A DNA stretch of 64,000 nt from Daejeonella sp. H1SJ63 (GTDB lineage Bacteria > Bacteroidota > Bacteroidia > Sphingobacteriales > Sphingobacteriaceae): assembly GCF_029360775.1 (NCBI RefSeq), contig NZ_JARKMZ010000005.1:96129-160128 (forward strand), written 5' to 3'. The notes below the pieces were generated by a model. It made no database searches, was not told the origin of the DNA, and worked only from the letters and a program-made list of their open reading frames with translations. A program made the position numbers and the translations under genes. Shown here one piece after another: positions 1 through 10,125 of this stretch; within the stretch, counting starts at the first letter, position 1; each line of letters begins with the position of its first letter.

Positions 1-869
1 AAGAACTCCATCATTTCAGGAGTATTTCCAAAAACCAGTTTCGCGGTAGAGGCATATGCAGGTTCAGTATAATAACTTACTTCCTTATCCCTCCATTTGT
101 CTTTGGTAATGGTAAAATCGCCTACGGCGAGCATCGTCAGATAGGTAGAATGAGGTTGTTCCTGCCGCCAGCTGTCTGTACGGGTACCATCTCCATTCAA
201 GCTCGAAAATTCAAGAGTGCCATTAGACAGGGTCACGAATTCATTGGCAACGGTAATGTTAAGTTCCTGAGTCATCTTTTCCTGCGGGTCATTGATCGTA
301 GGAAACCAGTTAGAGTTACACTCTGTTTCACCCTGTGTCCATATCTGCCGGGGCTTTGACCTTTCCCTGCCTTCACGATTAATAAAATAGATCCCGCGGT
401 CGCCATCTGTAGTAATATCTTCGCCAACCCTCAATTTGTAAGGCATAGCTATATAGTCAATAAAAACAGTATAGTTTTCGTTTCGGCTATACTGTTTATC
501 GAGTTTTATAGAAAGTATTTTCCCGTTATAAGTATACTCCAGCGGCTTTTTATCATCATTGTGTACCAGCGAAACATTATTGATTCTGAAGCCGTTTGCG
601 TTTAAGTTCAGTCTGTCTGTTGAGTAGAAATACGGTTTTGCCAAAATGCTTGCCCTCCCTTTTACATAAGCACTGTCCCAGTCAAAGCTGAGATCGAGCC
701 TGGTATTTATAATATCCGAGGTTCTGGTATATGCATTGCGATAGATTGGAACATCTGCTACATTTTCAGTAACCGTAACCGTATCCAGGTTCACCATTTT
801 AGGTGTAGAACAGGCAGTAAGAAAAAATGCTGCCAGAATCTGACAGCATAGGGTCATTTTAATCTTCAT
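1..869 (-). CDS. M1 family metallopeptidase, lipoprotein (C-terminus cut by window edge)
   Basis: This is the N-terminal part of a peptidase; about 289 codons are visible and the rest lies beyond the left edge. The start ATG at 869 is followed by a short hydrophobic leader ending in the lipobox LTAC, so the protein is probably an outer-envelope lipoprotein. The body reads as the N-terminal beta-saddle domain of M1 aminopeptidases, with IWTQGETE and NWFPTIND, which precede the catalytic domain in that family. The zinc site (HExxH) is not in the window, so activity cannot be judged. It starts two bases after the stop of the TlpA-like gene, so the two are probably co-transcribed. The family call rests on remembered motifs and is fairly firm. 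Confidence 0.8.
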   Translation of the reverse strand, partial: MKIKMTLCCQILAAFFLTACSTPKMVNLDTVTVTENVADVPIYRNAYTRTSDIINTRLDLSFDWDSAYVKGRASILAKPYFYSTDRLNLNANGFRINNVSLVHNDDKKPLEYTYNGKILSIKLDKQYSRNENYTVFIDYIAMPYKLRVGEDITTDGDRGIYFINREGRERSKPRQIWTQGETECNSNWFPTINDPQEKMTQELNITVANEFVTLSNGTLEFSSLNGDGTRTDSWRQEQPHSTYLTMLAVGDFTITKDKWRDKEVSYYTEPAYASTAKLVFGNTPEMMEF

Positions 870-871
870 AA

Positions 872-2122
872 TTATTTTTCGGCAAGCAGATTATCAATTG
901 TTTTCTCAAACTCTCCTACAAAATCTGTATAATGACTTCCGGTACCCGGCCCGCTGAACCCGGTATGTATTTTCCGCACTTTCCCCTGCCTGTCAATGAT
1001 CATCAATGTTGGGAAAGCAACAAAATTTTTAAGCATCGGCAGGCTTTTGGCAACTTCTGCTTTATCATTTGAATAGCCGGTCACTAACATATCGTACGGA
1101 ACATTAAATCTGTCGCGCAGTCGGGTCACATTTTTCACAGCCCGTACAGGATCTGTTGACCGCTCATATGCCAATGCGATTATCTCCACACCCTTTGCAT
1201 TATATTTCTTGTAGAATGAAGTCAGAAATACAGTTTCATCCATACAATTGGGGCACCAGGAACCGAATAACTGGACTAAAACAACCTTATTTTTGAATTT
1301 CTCATCTGAAAGTGAAACCTTTTTGCCATCGAGTGCGGGGAATGAAAAGTCAATTTTATCATAAGCACTCTTCAGAGCTGTCATTGAATAAGCATCGGGC
1401 AGCATCGCATTTTCATCTTTTTTCGCTGTCCATGTTTCAAAAGCATTAAGGCCCGAATAAAATTTTCCATCACTTATGGCACCACCGTTCAACAGTTTGC
1501 CGGTAAACAAATAGGCATGACTTCCGTCAAAACAAGAGAGGTATAAATTATTGCCGGATACTGTTCCTTCAAGATAACGATAATCGCCGGTACTCGTCAG
1601 GAAAGTGCCCAGAACACGCCCATCCTGCTGTCTGAACTCTCCGATTGCAGGGTAAGACTTAGTTCCATCGGCACTTTGAAAGTTTACCGACCATCTTCCT
1701 GAGACTTCTGATTTTGGTTCTTTTCCGGCTTTGAAAAATCTCCGCTTATCGTTAAAAGATGCATTAAACTGCATAGTTTGAATACTGTCACCAAAATACT
1801 TTACCCATTGCCCCCTGATTGAACCATTCTTCAGAATCGTTTTAATTTCTGATTCAAATAATGGCATCCGAATCAATATCGAATCGCCTTTAAGGGATAT
1901 TTCATTTACCCTGAACCTTTCTTCCCCATTAATGATCTCCAGAAATTTCTGATCTGCAGAGTCTTTAACCTCAAAATTGAAAGGAATCTCTGCGCCTGAC
2001 TGCGTTTTCAGGGTGGCACGCCATAAACCTTGTTTTAAACCCTGATTATCAGAACTCTGGCAGGAATAAAACAAAATGAGTACTACTGCCAGTTTTAAAT
2101 TATTGATTATGCGATTTATCAT
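872..2122 (-). CDS. TlpA-like thioredoxin-fold lipoprotein
   Basis: A 416-residue envelope protein with a lipoprotein signal (LILFYSC, Cys21), a beta-rich N-terminal domain of about 230 residues, and a C-terminal TlpA/AhpC-type thioredoxin domain (about 255-410). The redox motif is GSWCPNC, with cysteines at 290 and 293, followed by a cis-Pro-type segment near FVAFPTLMIID. TlpA proteins reduce periplasmic disulfides, for example in cytochrome c maturation or peroxide defence; the specific partner here is unknown. It is followed almost without a gap by the M1 peptidase gene and begins 11 bases after the acyl-CoA dehydrogenase stop, so an operon reading acd-tlpA-pepM1 is likely. Confidence 0.85.
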   Translation of the reverse strand: MINRIINNLKLAVVLILFYSCQSSDNQGLKQGLWRATLKTQSGAEIPFNFEVKDSADQKFLEIINGEERFRVNEISLKGDSILIRMPLFESEIKTILKNGSIRGQWVKYFGDSIQTMQFNASFNDKRRFFKAGKEPKSEVSGRWSVNFQSADGTKSYPAIGEFRQQDGRVLGTFLTSTGDYRYLEGTVSGNNLYLSCFDGSHAYLFTGKLLNGGAISDGKFYSGLNAFETWTAKKDENAMLPDAYSMTALKSAYDKIDFSFPALDGKKVSLSDEKFKNKVVLVQLFGSWCPNCMDETVFLTSFYKKYNAKGVEIIALAYERSTDPVRAVKNVTRLRDRFNVPYDMLVTGYSNDKAEVAKSLPMLKNFVAFPTLMIIDRQGKVRKIHTGFSGPGTGSHYTDFVGEFEKTIDNLLAEK

Positions 2123-2133
2123 TTCGAATCGAT

Positions 2134-3273
2134 TTATTTTAATATCTCTCTGGCAATAATCATTCTTTGTATCTCAGAAGTTCCCTCATAAATCTGGGTA
2201 ATTTTGGCATCACGCATCAGGCGTTCAACATGAAACTCTTTTACAAATCCGTATCCACCATGGATCTGAACTGCCTCGATGCTTGTTTTCATTGCCACCT
2301 GAGAAGCAAAGAGTTTTGCCATGGAGCTGGCCTGTGCATAGGGAAGGCCCTGATCTTTTAACCAGGCGGCTTTCAGGCACAACATTCTGGCAGCTTCAAT
2401 TTCTGTAGCCATATCAGCCAGTTTAAACTGGATTGCCTGATGCCCTGAAATGGGCTTTCCAAATGCTTTACGTTCCTTTGAATACTGCAGCGCAAGCTCG
2501 TAGGCTCCTGAAGCTATTCCAAGAGCCTGGGACGCAATACCAATACGACCTCCGTCGAGGGTCTTCATAGCAAACGTAAACCCAAAGCCTTCTTCGCCAA
2601 TTCGGTTCTCTTTAGGAATTTTCACATCCGTAAACATCAATGAATGTGTATCTGAACCACGTATTCCAAGTTTATTTTCTTTTGGGCCAACCGTAAATCC
2701 CTCCATTCCCTTTTCAACAATCAGCGCATTGATACCTTTATGGCGCAAAGCAGGGTTGGTCTGAGCAATGACCAGATAAGTTGAAGCGTTTCCACCATTC
2801 GTGATCCAGTTCTTAGTTCCGTTCAACAGATAATGATCTCCCATATCTACCGCAGTTGAATGCTGGGAAGTTGCATCAGATCCGGCTTCCGGCTCTGAAA
2901 GGCAAAATGCTCCAATTTTTTCACCTGCAGCCAGTGGTTTCAGATATTTTTCCTTCTGAAATTCTGTGCCATATTTCTCGAGTCCGTAGCAAACAAGTGA
3001 GTTATTGACAGAAACTACAACAGAAGCAGAAGCGTCAATTTTAGAAAGCTCCTCCATGGCCAGCACATAGGATATAGTATCCATTCCTGCACCATTGTAT
3101 TTGGGATCAACCATCATTCCAAGAAAGCCAAGCTCCCCAAGTTTCTTAATCTGCTCGTGCGGAAATTTTTGATGCTCATCCCTCTCAATTACTCCCGGCT
3201 TTAACTCAGTATTTGCAAAATCTCGGGCAGCTTGCTGTATCATCAGCTGCTCTTCGGATAAATCAAAATGCAT
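2134..3273 (-). CDS. acyl-CoA dehydrogenase
   Basis: A 379-residue flavoprotein of the short/medium-chain acyl-CoA dehydrogenase family, full length for the family. It should catalyse FAD-dependent alpha,beta-dehydrogenation of an acyl-CoA in the cytoplasm, passing electrons to ETF. Visible signatures are FCLSEPEAGSDA (FAD/substrate contact), KNWITNGG, and the C-terminal YEGTSEIQR with the catalytic-base glutamate at 363. The chain-length preference cannot be read from sequence; the butyryl/short-chain group is the closest match from memory. It stands first in a tight minus-strand group with the TlpA-like and M1 peptidase genes. Confidence 0.92.
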   Translation of the reverse strand: MHFDLSEEQLMIQQAARDFANTELKPGVIERDEHQKFPHEQIKKLGELGFLGMMVDPKYNGAGMDTISYVLAMEELSKIDASASVVVSVNNSLVCYGLEKYGTEFQKEKYLKPLAAGEKIGAFCLSEPEAGSDATSQHSTAVDMGDHYLLNGTKNWITNGGNASTYLVIAQTNPALRHKGINALIVEKGMEGFTVGPKENKLGIRGSDTHSLMFTDVKIPKENRIGEEGFGFTFAMKTLDGGRIGIASQALGIASGAYELALQYSKERKAFGKPISGHQAIQFKLADMATEIEAARMLCLKAAWLKDQGLPYAQASSMAKLFASQVAMKTSIEAVQIHGGYGFVKEFHVERLMRDAKITQIYEGTSEIQRMIIAREILK

Positions 3274-3423
3274 AAAAATTGGTTTAGTTGCTCAAAAATA
3301 ATGTTTCAAGCGGGATATAGCTCTGACTTATACAAATATTACGAAATATTTTATATGTATAAGAATTCAGGAAACGGAGAGGAACAGCTAAGGATTATTG
3401 CCTGTCAAAACTATGGAATCAGC

Positions 3424-3912
3424 TTATGAGCGAATCTTTTTCTCAATTAATGAGGTTGAATAACCCGGAAGAAATTCAATTGTTTTTACCTCTCCGCCAC
3501 TTTTCAGTACCAGATCTGCTCCAATAACCTGATCTATAGTATAATCAGCACCTTTAACAAGCACATCCGGCCTGACCCATCTGATAAGTTCTATAGGTGT
3601 AGATTCGTCAAATAAAATGACTGCATCAACAAATGAAAGGGCAGCCAGCAATATTGAACGTGATTTCTCATCAGTAATTGGCCTTCCGGAACCCTTTAAA
3701 GCAGCTGTTGAAGCATCAGAATTCAGTCCGATAACCAGTTTATCTCCCAGATCTGCAGCTTTGGAAAGATAATCAACATGCCCAAGATGCAGCAAATCAA
3801 AACATCCATTGGTAAAAACGATCTTTTTATCAAGTAATCTCCATACATTCAGGGCATTACGTAACTGATCTGCATTATACACTTTCCCTTTAATGATTTC
3901 CAGTTTATCCAT
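3424..3912 (-). CDS. rfaE2: D-glycero-beta-D-manno-heptose 1-phosphate adenylyltransferase
   Basis: A 162-residue cytidylyltransferase-fold enzyme corresponding to the C-terminal half of HldE, found alone as in many Bacteroidota. It transfers AMP from ATP to heptose 1-phosphate in ADP-heptose synthesis for the LPS core. The nucleotide-binding motif [17 protein letters not shown] contains HLGH at 42-45, and ISS-type contact residues follow near [11 protein letters not shown]. It overlaps the upstream membrane-protein gene by 8 bases, indicating translational coupling. No kinase half (HldE-N/RfaE1) occurs in this window. The kinase partner is expected elsewhere. Confidence 0.9.
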   Translation of the reverse strand: MDKLEIIKGKVYNADQLRNALNVWRLLDKKIVFTNGCFDLLHLGHVDYLSKAADLGDKLVIGLNSDASTAALKGSGRPITDEKSRSILLAALSFVDAVILFDESTPIELIRWVRPDVLVKGADYTIDQVIGADLVLKSGGEVKTIEFLPGYSTSLIEKKIRS

Positions 3913-4903
3913 TTTCTTTTGTTTTTGACGACCTAATAAACAGCAGAATCAAACTGATTGAACCTGCAATGAGTATAATCAGGGTTTGTGCAGAATGAGT
4001 TAATAATGCATAAGCCAAACCATCACTCTTACTGATACCATATATAGTTAACCCCTCAGAAACCATCCAGTGATAAGCTCCGATTCCACCCTGAACAGGT
4101 GCTATCATTGCAAAACTACTGAAAATCAATGTAGAAATTGCCCCGGCAAATCCAAGATTTGCTGTGGCTGTAAGCGCAGGAAAACACAGGTAAGCCGAAA
4201 TTCCATAAAGTCCCCAGATCATTGCAGAATACAGTGCGAACAATAATTTATGATCCATTGCCCTGACAGAAAGTATACCGGTCTGAATGTCGGAAATCAG
4301 ATTAGATACCCTTAAAAAAATACCCGGCTTCTTCTTTTTGATGATCATTATCACACCAATTACAACAAATAAAATCAGACAAATAACAAAGATCAGAATA
4401 CCGGATCCTGACGATCTTTCACTGAACTTTATCAGGATATGTTTGTAAATGAAGTCGGATAAGAGCTCAAACTGAATCAGAATTCCGGCGGCAGTGATGA
4501 GCAGCAACATCAAAAAGTCTATGATACGCTCTGCGACCACTGTACCAATCAGCTTAACCACAGGAATACCATCTGTTTTATGGAGTACTCCGCACCTGGA
4601 AACTTCACCCATCCTCGGAAATGCGAGATTGGCAAGATAGCCTGTAAATACTGCAAAAAGTGTGTTCATCATTGCCGGTTTACCATAGCCAAGTGCTGCA
4701 ATCATCATCCTCCATCTGTATGCTCTCAGAACATGCGCGAGGGCAGCAAAAAAAATCGAAGCTAAAACCCATTTGTAATTTGCTTTCTGCAGATCCAGAA
4801 CCAATTTATTAAAGTCTTGTCCCCTGAATGCAAGTATCAGCAAGCCTATCCCTAAAATGAGAAGTATTATATACTTTAATCCTGAAGAAAAAAGTTTTTT
4901 CAA
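3905..4903 (-). CDS. flippase-like (LPG synthase TM / UPF0104) integral membrane protein
   Basis: A 332-residue polytopic protein with about eight hydrophobic segments, matching the lysylphosphatidylglycerol synthase transmembrane region family (UPF0104). Recognisable signatures are LRAYRWR near residues 60-67, [13 protein letters not shown], and [11 protein letters not shown] near the C-terminus. The family includes MprF flippase domains and uncharacterised glycolipid or isoprenoid carriers; no catalytic domain is present here. Its position between panC (1 base gap) and rfaE2 (8-base overlap) is a common order in Sphingobacteriaceae and may point to envelope-lipid transport, but the substrate is unknown. 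Confidence 0.8.
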   Translation of the reverse strand: MKKLFSSGLKYIILLILGIGLLILAFRGQDFNKLVLDLQKANYKWVLASIFFAALAHVLRAYRWRMMIAALGYGKPAMMNTLFAVFTGYLANLAFPRMGEVSRCGVLHKTDGIPVVKLIGTVVAERIIDFLMLLLITAAGILIQFELLSDFIYKHILIKFSERSSGSGILIFVICLILFVVIGVIMIIKKKKPGIFLRVSNLISDIQTGILSVRAMDHKLLFALYSAMIWGLYGISAYLCFPALTATANLGFAGAISTLIFSSFAMIAPVQGGIGAYHWMVSEGLTIYGISKSDGLAYALLTHSAQTLIILIAGSISLILLFIRSSKTKENG

Positions 4904-4904
4904 A

Positions 4905-5750
4905 TTATCCCTGTTTGAGTATCATATTATCAATGATTCTGATCTTTCCAACTCTTGCAGCAACCAATGCAATAATGCTTCCGGCACTTTTATCAGTTAT
5001 GGGTTTAAAGTTTCCGGCATCATATATTTCAAAATATTCAGGTTCAATTCCCGGAGCGGAATCAAGAAAAGCATTCACTTCATTCTTTATCTGATCGATA
5101 CTTTTTGTTTTAAAGAGCTCAGCTGCCTTAGTCAACCCCCTGTATAAAGCCAATGCATTTTCCCTTTCTTCGGATGAAAGACGAACATTCCGTGAACTCA
5201 TTGCCAGTCCGTCATTTTCTCTGATTATCGGACATACAATAAGCTGAACAGGAATATGAAGCATTCTAACCATTTGTGAAATAATCATAAATTGCTGATA
5301 ATCTTTCTGGCCAAAGAAGGCATAGTCAGGCTGAACGATATCAAACAGCTTTTTAACAATCTGGGTTACTCCCTGGTAATGTCCGGGTCTGATCTTTCCC
5401 TCAAGAATATTATCCCAATCGCCAAGCTCAATATGCCATGATTCGGATTTACCGTACATCTCTTCAACTTCGGGCATAAAAATGATATCGCAATGAGCAT
5501 CTTTCAGCTTTTTAATATCTTCTTCTACAGGCCGGGGATAATTCTCAAGATCACTTTTATCGTTAAACTGTGTGGGATTAACAAAAATACTGCAGACAAC
5601 GATATCGGCCTGTCTGCGGGCTGTTTCGATGAGGGATAAATGGCCGGCATGCAGCGCACCCATAGTAGGTACAAATCCTATAGTTTTACCGGCCGCCCTT
5701 AACTCAAGAAGGTATTTATGAACTGCATCTCTGCTGCTGAATATTTCCAA
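4905..5750 (-). CDS. panC: pantothenate synthetase
   Basis: PanC condenses pantoate and beta-alanine with ATP to form pantothenate for coenzyme A synthesis. The HIGH-like motif appears in PTMGALHAGHLSLI, and the second ATP-binding motif in AMSSRNVRLS. The open frame runs up to a TTG at 5810, but family proteins begin close to the EIFSS segment, so I place the start at the in-frame TTG at 5750, giving about 281 residues. No ATG is available in the N-terminal extension, so this gene uses a non-ATG start in either case. It heads a tight minus-strand group with the flippase-like gene and rfaE2. The partner panD lies at 49787 on the other strand. Confidence 0.9.
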   Translation of the reverse strand: MEIFSSRDAVHKYLLELRAAGKTIGFVPTMGALHAGHLSLIETARRQADIVVCSIFVNPTQFNDKSDLENYPRPVEEDIKKLKDAHCDIIFMPEVEEMYGKSESWHIELGDWDNILEGKIRPGHYQGVTQIVKKLFDIVQPDYAFFGQKDYQQFMIISQMVRMLHIPVQLIVCPIIRENDGLAMSSRNVRLSSEERENALALYRGLTKAAELFKTKSIDQIKNEVNAFLDSAPGIEPEYFEIYDAGNFKPITDKSAGSIIALVAARVGKIRIIDNMILKQG

Positions 5751-5823
5751 AATATATGATGATTTAACAGGGCTCAAAAATGGGTAAATACTTAAAGAGA
5801 ACCAAAACAACTTGCGTAAATCG

Positions 5824-5854
5824 TTGATAATTCATAAGATAATGCTTACCTTTG
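5824..5854 (+). promoter_or_regulatory. Bacteroidota-type promoter for the GT5 gene
   Basis: TTG at 5824-5826 is separated by 20 bases from TACCTTTG at 5847-5854, matching the Bacteroidota sigma consensus TTG-N19/20-TAnnTTTG. The predicted transcript starts near 5859, giving a leader of about 40 bases before the ATG at 5898. Confidence 0.7.
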
Positions 5855-5897
5855 TGGTTCGAAAATTTTTTAAAACATTAAAAAAATCAAAACGGAG

Positions 5898-6722
5898 ATG
5901 GCAAAAACGAAGATTCTTTTTATTACGCATGAGATGTCGCCTTTCCTCGAACTTACCAAAATTTCTGAGATTACCCGTCACCTACCCCAGGCAATGCAGG
6001 ATAAAGGATTTGAAATTCGCATCCTTATGCCGCGTTTCGGGAATATAAACGAACGACGCAACAGGCTTCATGAAGTAATCAGATTATCAGGAATGAACAT
6101 TATTATTAACGATAATGACAACCCTCTGATTATTAAAGTTGCTTCGATTCCTTCGGCACGCATGCAGGTATATTTCCTTGATAATGAAGAATATTTCCAG
6201 AGAAAACATGTTTTTGCAGACAATAACAATAAGTTCTATGAAGATAATGATGAACGTACAATATTCTTCTGTAAAGGTGCACTGGAAACGGTAAAAAAGC
6301 TGGGATGGTCTCCTGACGTAGTACATTGCCATGGATGGATGAGTTCACTCGTTCCTGCTTACTTAAAAACTATTTACAAAGACGATCCAACTTTTAAGAA
6401 CTCAAAGGTAGTTTACTCTATCTATGATGATAATTTCAGTACAGCCCTGCATCCGGAATTTGCTTCAAAAGCAGTGATGAACGGCATGAGCTCTGAACAT
6501 ACCGAAATCTATTCACAGGCTACTAATACTGCCCTGAACATTGGTGCTATTTCTTATTCAGACGCGGTTGTATGTGCCTGCGAAAATATCAATGAAGAAG
6601 TGTTAAAGTTTGTTAAAAAAGCTAATAAACCAGTTTTGGAATTCAATTCCACTTCAGATTTCGAAAATTATTACAACCTTTACGAAGAAATTGCTAACGA
6701 AGAACTTGTATCAATAGCATAA
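5898..6722 (+). CDS. stand-alone GT5 N-terminal domain, glycogen/starch synthase-like protein
   Basis: A 274-residue protein matching only the N-terminal Rossmann domain of GT5 glycogen synthases (about 480 residues in full enzymes). It opens with KILFITHEMSPFLELTKISE, which occupies the position of the ADP-glucose-binding KxGGL loop, and continues with DVVHCHGWMS, the conserved HxHDW-like segment. The C-terminal GT-B domain that carries most nucleotide-sugar contacts is absent and the frame is intact, so this is a stable short form common in this phylum rather than a recent truncation. Whether it has synthase activity is doubtful. GGAG abuts the ATG. Confidence 0.8.
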   Translation: MAKTKILFITHEMSPFLELTKISEITRHLPQAMQDKGFEIRILMPRFGNINERRNRLHEVIRLSGMNIIINDNDNPLIIKVASIPSARMQVYFLDNEEYFQRKHVFADNNNKFYEDNDERTIFFCKGALETVKKLGWSPDVVHCHGWMSSLVPAYLKTIYKDDPTFKNSKVVYSIYDDNFSTALHPEFASKAVMNGMSSEHTEIYSQATNTALNIGAISYSDAVVCACENINEEVLKFVKKANKPVLEFNSTSDFENYYNLYEEIANEELVSIA

Positions 6723-6791
6723 AGATAAAGGCAATTAAGCAAAGAGTCAGGTTTTCGGATTTCGATGCTTCTAAAAACAAATTTATTGCAG

Positions 6792-8174
6792 ATGAGATTA
6801 TACAAACTGGACTTATTAACGCTGTTGATAAGTCTTTTTATTTTAAGTGGCTGTCAGACTACAGATTCAATCGGGCTTGAGGTTGACCCGGCAACAGATT
6901 TAAATGGAAATTTTGTTGACACAATAACTGTAACTGCAAATACTGTAGCAGAAGATTCAATCATTACCAATACCCTGACACAATACCCACTGGGATATAT
7001 TAATGATCCTGTTTTAGGTAAAACTACTGCAAATATTGCCATGTCGCTCACTCTGGATCCTCCGGGATTAAATTTCGGCACAAGTCCGATTCTTGATTCG
7101 GCAGTACTGGTACTTCATTATGGTAAGGAGTTTCACGGCGACAGTACATCACAGTTTCAGGTTGAAGTACATCAGCTGAACAGCAGTCTTAGCCAGTCTG
7201 TCGGATATTATAATACACAGAAACAAAGTTATAACAGCACTGTGATTGGCAGTAAATCAGCAAGATTTAATATCAAAGACAGTGTTAAAGTAACAGAAAT
7301 TGTTACCGGCAAACCGGATGTTAAGAAATCAAAAGCTCCGCAGTTAAGAATAACACTTGATCCGAATTTTGTAAGGAACAATATTGTTAATGCCACTACA
7401 ACTACTTTGAGCAGTAATGAAGAGCTGAATAAGGCTATCAAAGGTTTATACCTTACTGTAAATAAGGCTCAGAGTAGTGGTCCGGGAGGAATTGTATTTT
7501 TTAATCTGAGCGATTCGAGCAGACTGGAAGTATACTACAAAAGCCAGAGCGGAACGGCGATTGATACTACGATGCACAAATTCCCGGTACAGAATACCGC
7601 AATGCCTGTTGTTGCTGATTTTAAACACGATTATACCGGAACTGAGATTCAGACCCAACTGAACAACCCTTCAACACAGTATAATTCAGTTTATGTACAG
7701 GGCCTTGCCGGACTTCGCACGAAAATCCGCTTCCCTCATCTGGAAAAGCTGAAGAACCTGGGTAATATTACAATCAATAAAGCTGAACTCGTAGTATATG
7801 TTATTGGAGGAACTGATACCTTTAAACCGGCTCAGCGCCTGTTTATGTACCGTACAGATATTGCTGATCAAAGGCAGTTCATTCCAGATTTCAGTACTGA
7901 TCAATTATTTTCAATGACCGATGTAAACTTCGGCGGATATTATGACTCAGCAAAGAAGCGATATAAGTTTAATATCACTACCTATGTTCAGGATATCGTA
8001 AAAGGTAAACTGAGGCAATATGACAGCTTTATCGCACCAATAAGTCTGGATTACAACCGCCAGTCGGGCCCGGTTGTTTCAGGTACTACAGCCGGTGGTG
8101 CTGCAATTGGCAGTGGTAAGGATGGAATAAGCTATAAAATGAAGCTGAACATCATTTACAGCAAAATAAATTAA
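6792..8174 (+). CDS. DUF4270 domain lipoprotein
   Basis: An envelope lipoprotein of about 460 residues. The ATG at 6792 gives a compact signal ending in the lipobox LSGC; an upstream in-frame ATG at 6765 would only lengthen the n-region. After the cysteine comes the segment IGLEVDPATDLNG, typical of the DUF4270 family, then a beta-rich body in two similar halves. DUF4270 proteins are widespread in Bacteroidota, often next to glycogen synthase-like genes as here, and have no established function. It lies 42-69 bases after the GT5 gene and 60 bases before glmS, suggesting a three-gene plus-strand operon. Confidence 0.85.
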   Translation: MRLYKLDLLTLLISLFILSGCQTTDSIGLEVDPATDLNGNFVDTITVTANTVAEDSIITNTLTQYPLGYINDPVLGKTTANIAMSLTLDPPGLNFGTSPILDSAVLVLHYGKEFHGDSTSQFQVEVHQLNSSLSQSVGYYNTQKQSYNSTVIGSKSARFNIKDSVKVTEIVTGKPDVKKSKAPQLRITLDPNFVRNNIVNATTTTLSSNEELNKAIKGLYLTVNKAQSSGPGGIVFFNLSDSSRLEVYYKSQSGTAIDTTMHKFPVQNTAMPVVADFKHDYTGTEIQTQLNNPSTQYNSVYVQGLAGLRTKIRFPHLEKLKNLGNITINKAELVVYVIGGTDTFKPAQRLFMYRTDIADQRQFIPDFSTDQLFSMTDVNFGGYYDSAKKRYKFNITTYVQDIVKGKLRQYDSFIAPISLDYNRQSGPVVSGTTAGGAAIGSGKDGISYKMKLNIIYSKIN

Positions 8175-8234
8175 GCCTGTAATCCTTTAATTTACGTCTT
8201 CAAATTAGTAGTTTAGGCACATAAAATTCTATTT

Positions 8235-10070
8235 ATGTGTGGAATAGTAGGTTACATCGGCTTCCGTGATGCATGGCCGATTGTTATTAAAGGTTTACAT
8301 AGACTCGAATACCGGGGATATGACAGTGCCGGAGTTGCCCTGATAGACAGGGAGCTCAGATTTTTTAAAAAAGCAGGAAAAGTCAGTGATCTTGAAAAAT
8401 CAGTTGAGGCTGAAAATCTCAACGGAAAAATTGGGATGGGTCACACACGCTGGGCAACACACGGTGAGCCATCCGACCGAAATTCACACCCCCATACTTC
8501 AGGAAATGGCAAGCTGGCCATCATTCATAACGGGATTATAGAAAACTACTCATCATTGAAGGAAACCCTTATTTCCAGAGGACATGTTTTCAAAAGCGAT
8601 ACCGATACTGAAGTCCTTATCCATCTTATTGAAGATATTCAGCAGGAAACTGGTCTCGACCTGAGGGAGGCTGTCAGGGTAGCACTTACACGTGTAATAG
8701 GCGCCTATGCAATTGTGATCATGGACAATAGTGATCCCGATGAACTGATCGCCGCCAGAAAAGGAAGTCCGATGGTACTTGGAGTCGGTGAAGGTGAATA
8801 TTTCATCGCCTCTGATGCTTCACCGATTATAGAATATACCAAGAATGTAATTTACCTGAATGATAACGAGATCGCTTATATAAGAAGGGACGAATTGCTC
8901 ATCAAAAGTATAGACAATGTTATCCAGATACCTTATATTCAGGAGCTTGAGCTGAAGCTTGAAATGCTTGAAAAAGGTGGATTCGATCATTTCATGCTTA
9001 AAGAAATCTATGAGCAGCCCCGTTCTATCAAAGATTGTATGCGCGGCCGTATCTATCCGGAAAACGGCCTGGTACAGCTGGGTGGTATTAAGGAATATGC
9101 AGAGAAACTAAAAAATGTTGACCGAATAATCATCGTGGCATGCGGAACTTCGTGGCATGCCGGACTTGTAGGCGAATATCTCATTGAAGAATGTGCACGT
9201 ATTCCGGTAGAAGTTGAATATGCCTCCGAATTCAGATACAGAAATCCAATTATCTCTGAAAAAGATATCGTCATTGCAATTTCACAATCTGGCGAAACAG
9301 CTGATACCATGGCAGCTATTGAACTTGCTAAAGAAAAAGGTGCAACTATTTTCGGGATATGCAATGTGGTTGGTGCATCAATACCAAGATTAACACATGC
9401 CGGTGTGTATACACATGCCGGTCCCGAAATCGGGGTTGCATCAACCAAAGCCTTTACAGCCCAGGTAACAGTGCTTACATTGATGGCACTTTACATGGCT
9501 CAGCAGAGAGGAACCATTACCCAAAGCAGATTAATTGACCTACTTACCGAGCTCGATAATATCCCGCAGCTGATTGAAAAATGTCTTCAAACAAACGATG
9601 AGATCAAATTGATCTCAGAACAATTCAAAGATGCCAGAAACTTTATTTTCCTGGGCAGAGGAAGCGGGTTCCCGGTTGCCCTTGAAGGAGCCCTTAAGCT
9701 AAAAGAAATATCTTATATACATGCAGAAGGTTATCCTGCAGCAGAAATGAAACATGGTCCAATTGCACTGATCGATGAAGAAATGCCTGTAGTATTCATA
9801 GCTACCAAAAATTCATCATACGAAAAGGTAATCAGCAATATACAGGAAGTTAAAGCAAGAAAAGGGAAAGTGATAGCTATAGTTACCGAAGGTGATATGG
9901 TTGTCAGAAGCATGGCTGATTATGTGATCGGGATACCGGAGGCTGATGAAATATTCCTGCCGCTATTAGCTACAATACCCCTTCAGTTACTTTCATATCA
10001 TATAGCTGTGATGAGAGGGTGTAATGTAGATCAGCCACGAAATCTGGCAAAATCAGTAACGGTAGAGTAG
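8235..10070 (+). CDS. glmS: glutamine--fructose-6-phosphate aminotransferase (isomerizing)
   Basis: GlmS makes glucosamine 6-phosphate from fructose 6-phosphate and glutamine, the entry to UDP-GlcNAc. The 611-residue protein has full family length. The N-terminal nucleophile Cys2 follows Met1 (MCGIVGYIG), with HTRWATHG and HNGIIENY completing the glutaminase domain (1-240). Two SIS domains follow, the first with CGTSWHAG and SQSGETADT, and the chain ends in the typical LAKSVTVE. No glmS ribozyme-like structure is evident in the 60-base upstream gap. Confidence 0.97.
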   Translation: MCGIVGYIGFRDAWPIVIKGLHRLEYRGYDSAGVALIDRELRFFKKAGKVSDLEKSVEAENLNGKIGMGHTRWATHGEPSDRNSHPHTSGNGKLAIIHNGIIENYSSLKETLISRGHVFKSDTDTEVLIHLIEDIQQETGLDLREAVRVALTRVIGAYAIVIMDNSDPDELIAARKGSPMVLGVGEGEYFIASDASPIIEYTKNVIYLNDNEIAYIRRDELLIKSIDNVIQIPYIQELELKLEMLEKGGFDHFMLKEIYEQPRSIKDCMRGRIYPENGLVQLGGIKEYAEKLKNVDRIIIVACGTSWHAGLVGEYLIEECARIPVEVEYASEFRYRNPIISEKDIVIAISQSGETADTMAAIELAKEKGATIFGICNVVGASIPRLTHAGVYTHAGPEIGVASTKAFTAQVTVLTLMALYMAQQRGTITQSRLIDLLTELDNIPQLIEKCLQTNDEIKLISEQFKDARNFIFLGRGSGFPVALEGALKLKEISYIHAEGYPAAEMKHGPIALIDEEMPVVFIATKNSSYEKVISNIQEVKARKGKVIAIVTEGDMVVRSMADYVIGIPEADEIFLPLLATIPLQLLSYHIAVMRGCNVDQPRNLAKSVTVE

Positions 10071-10125
10071 GGCTCCACCGCTACTTAAAAATCAGGCCCT
10101 TCTACTATAATTAATAATATCATTC

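Noticed and set aside
5751..5810. N-terminal extension of PanC from the TTG at 5810
   Set aside because: The extra 20 residues do not fit the family N-terminus; the TTG at 5750 does.
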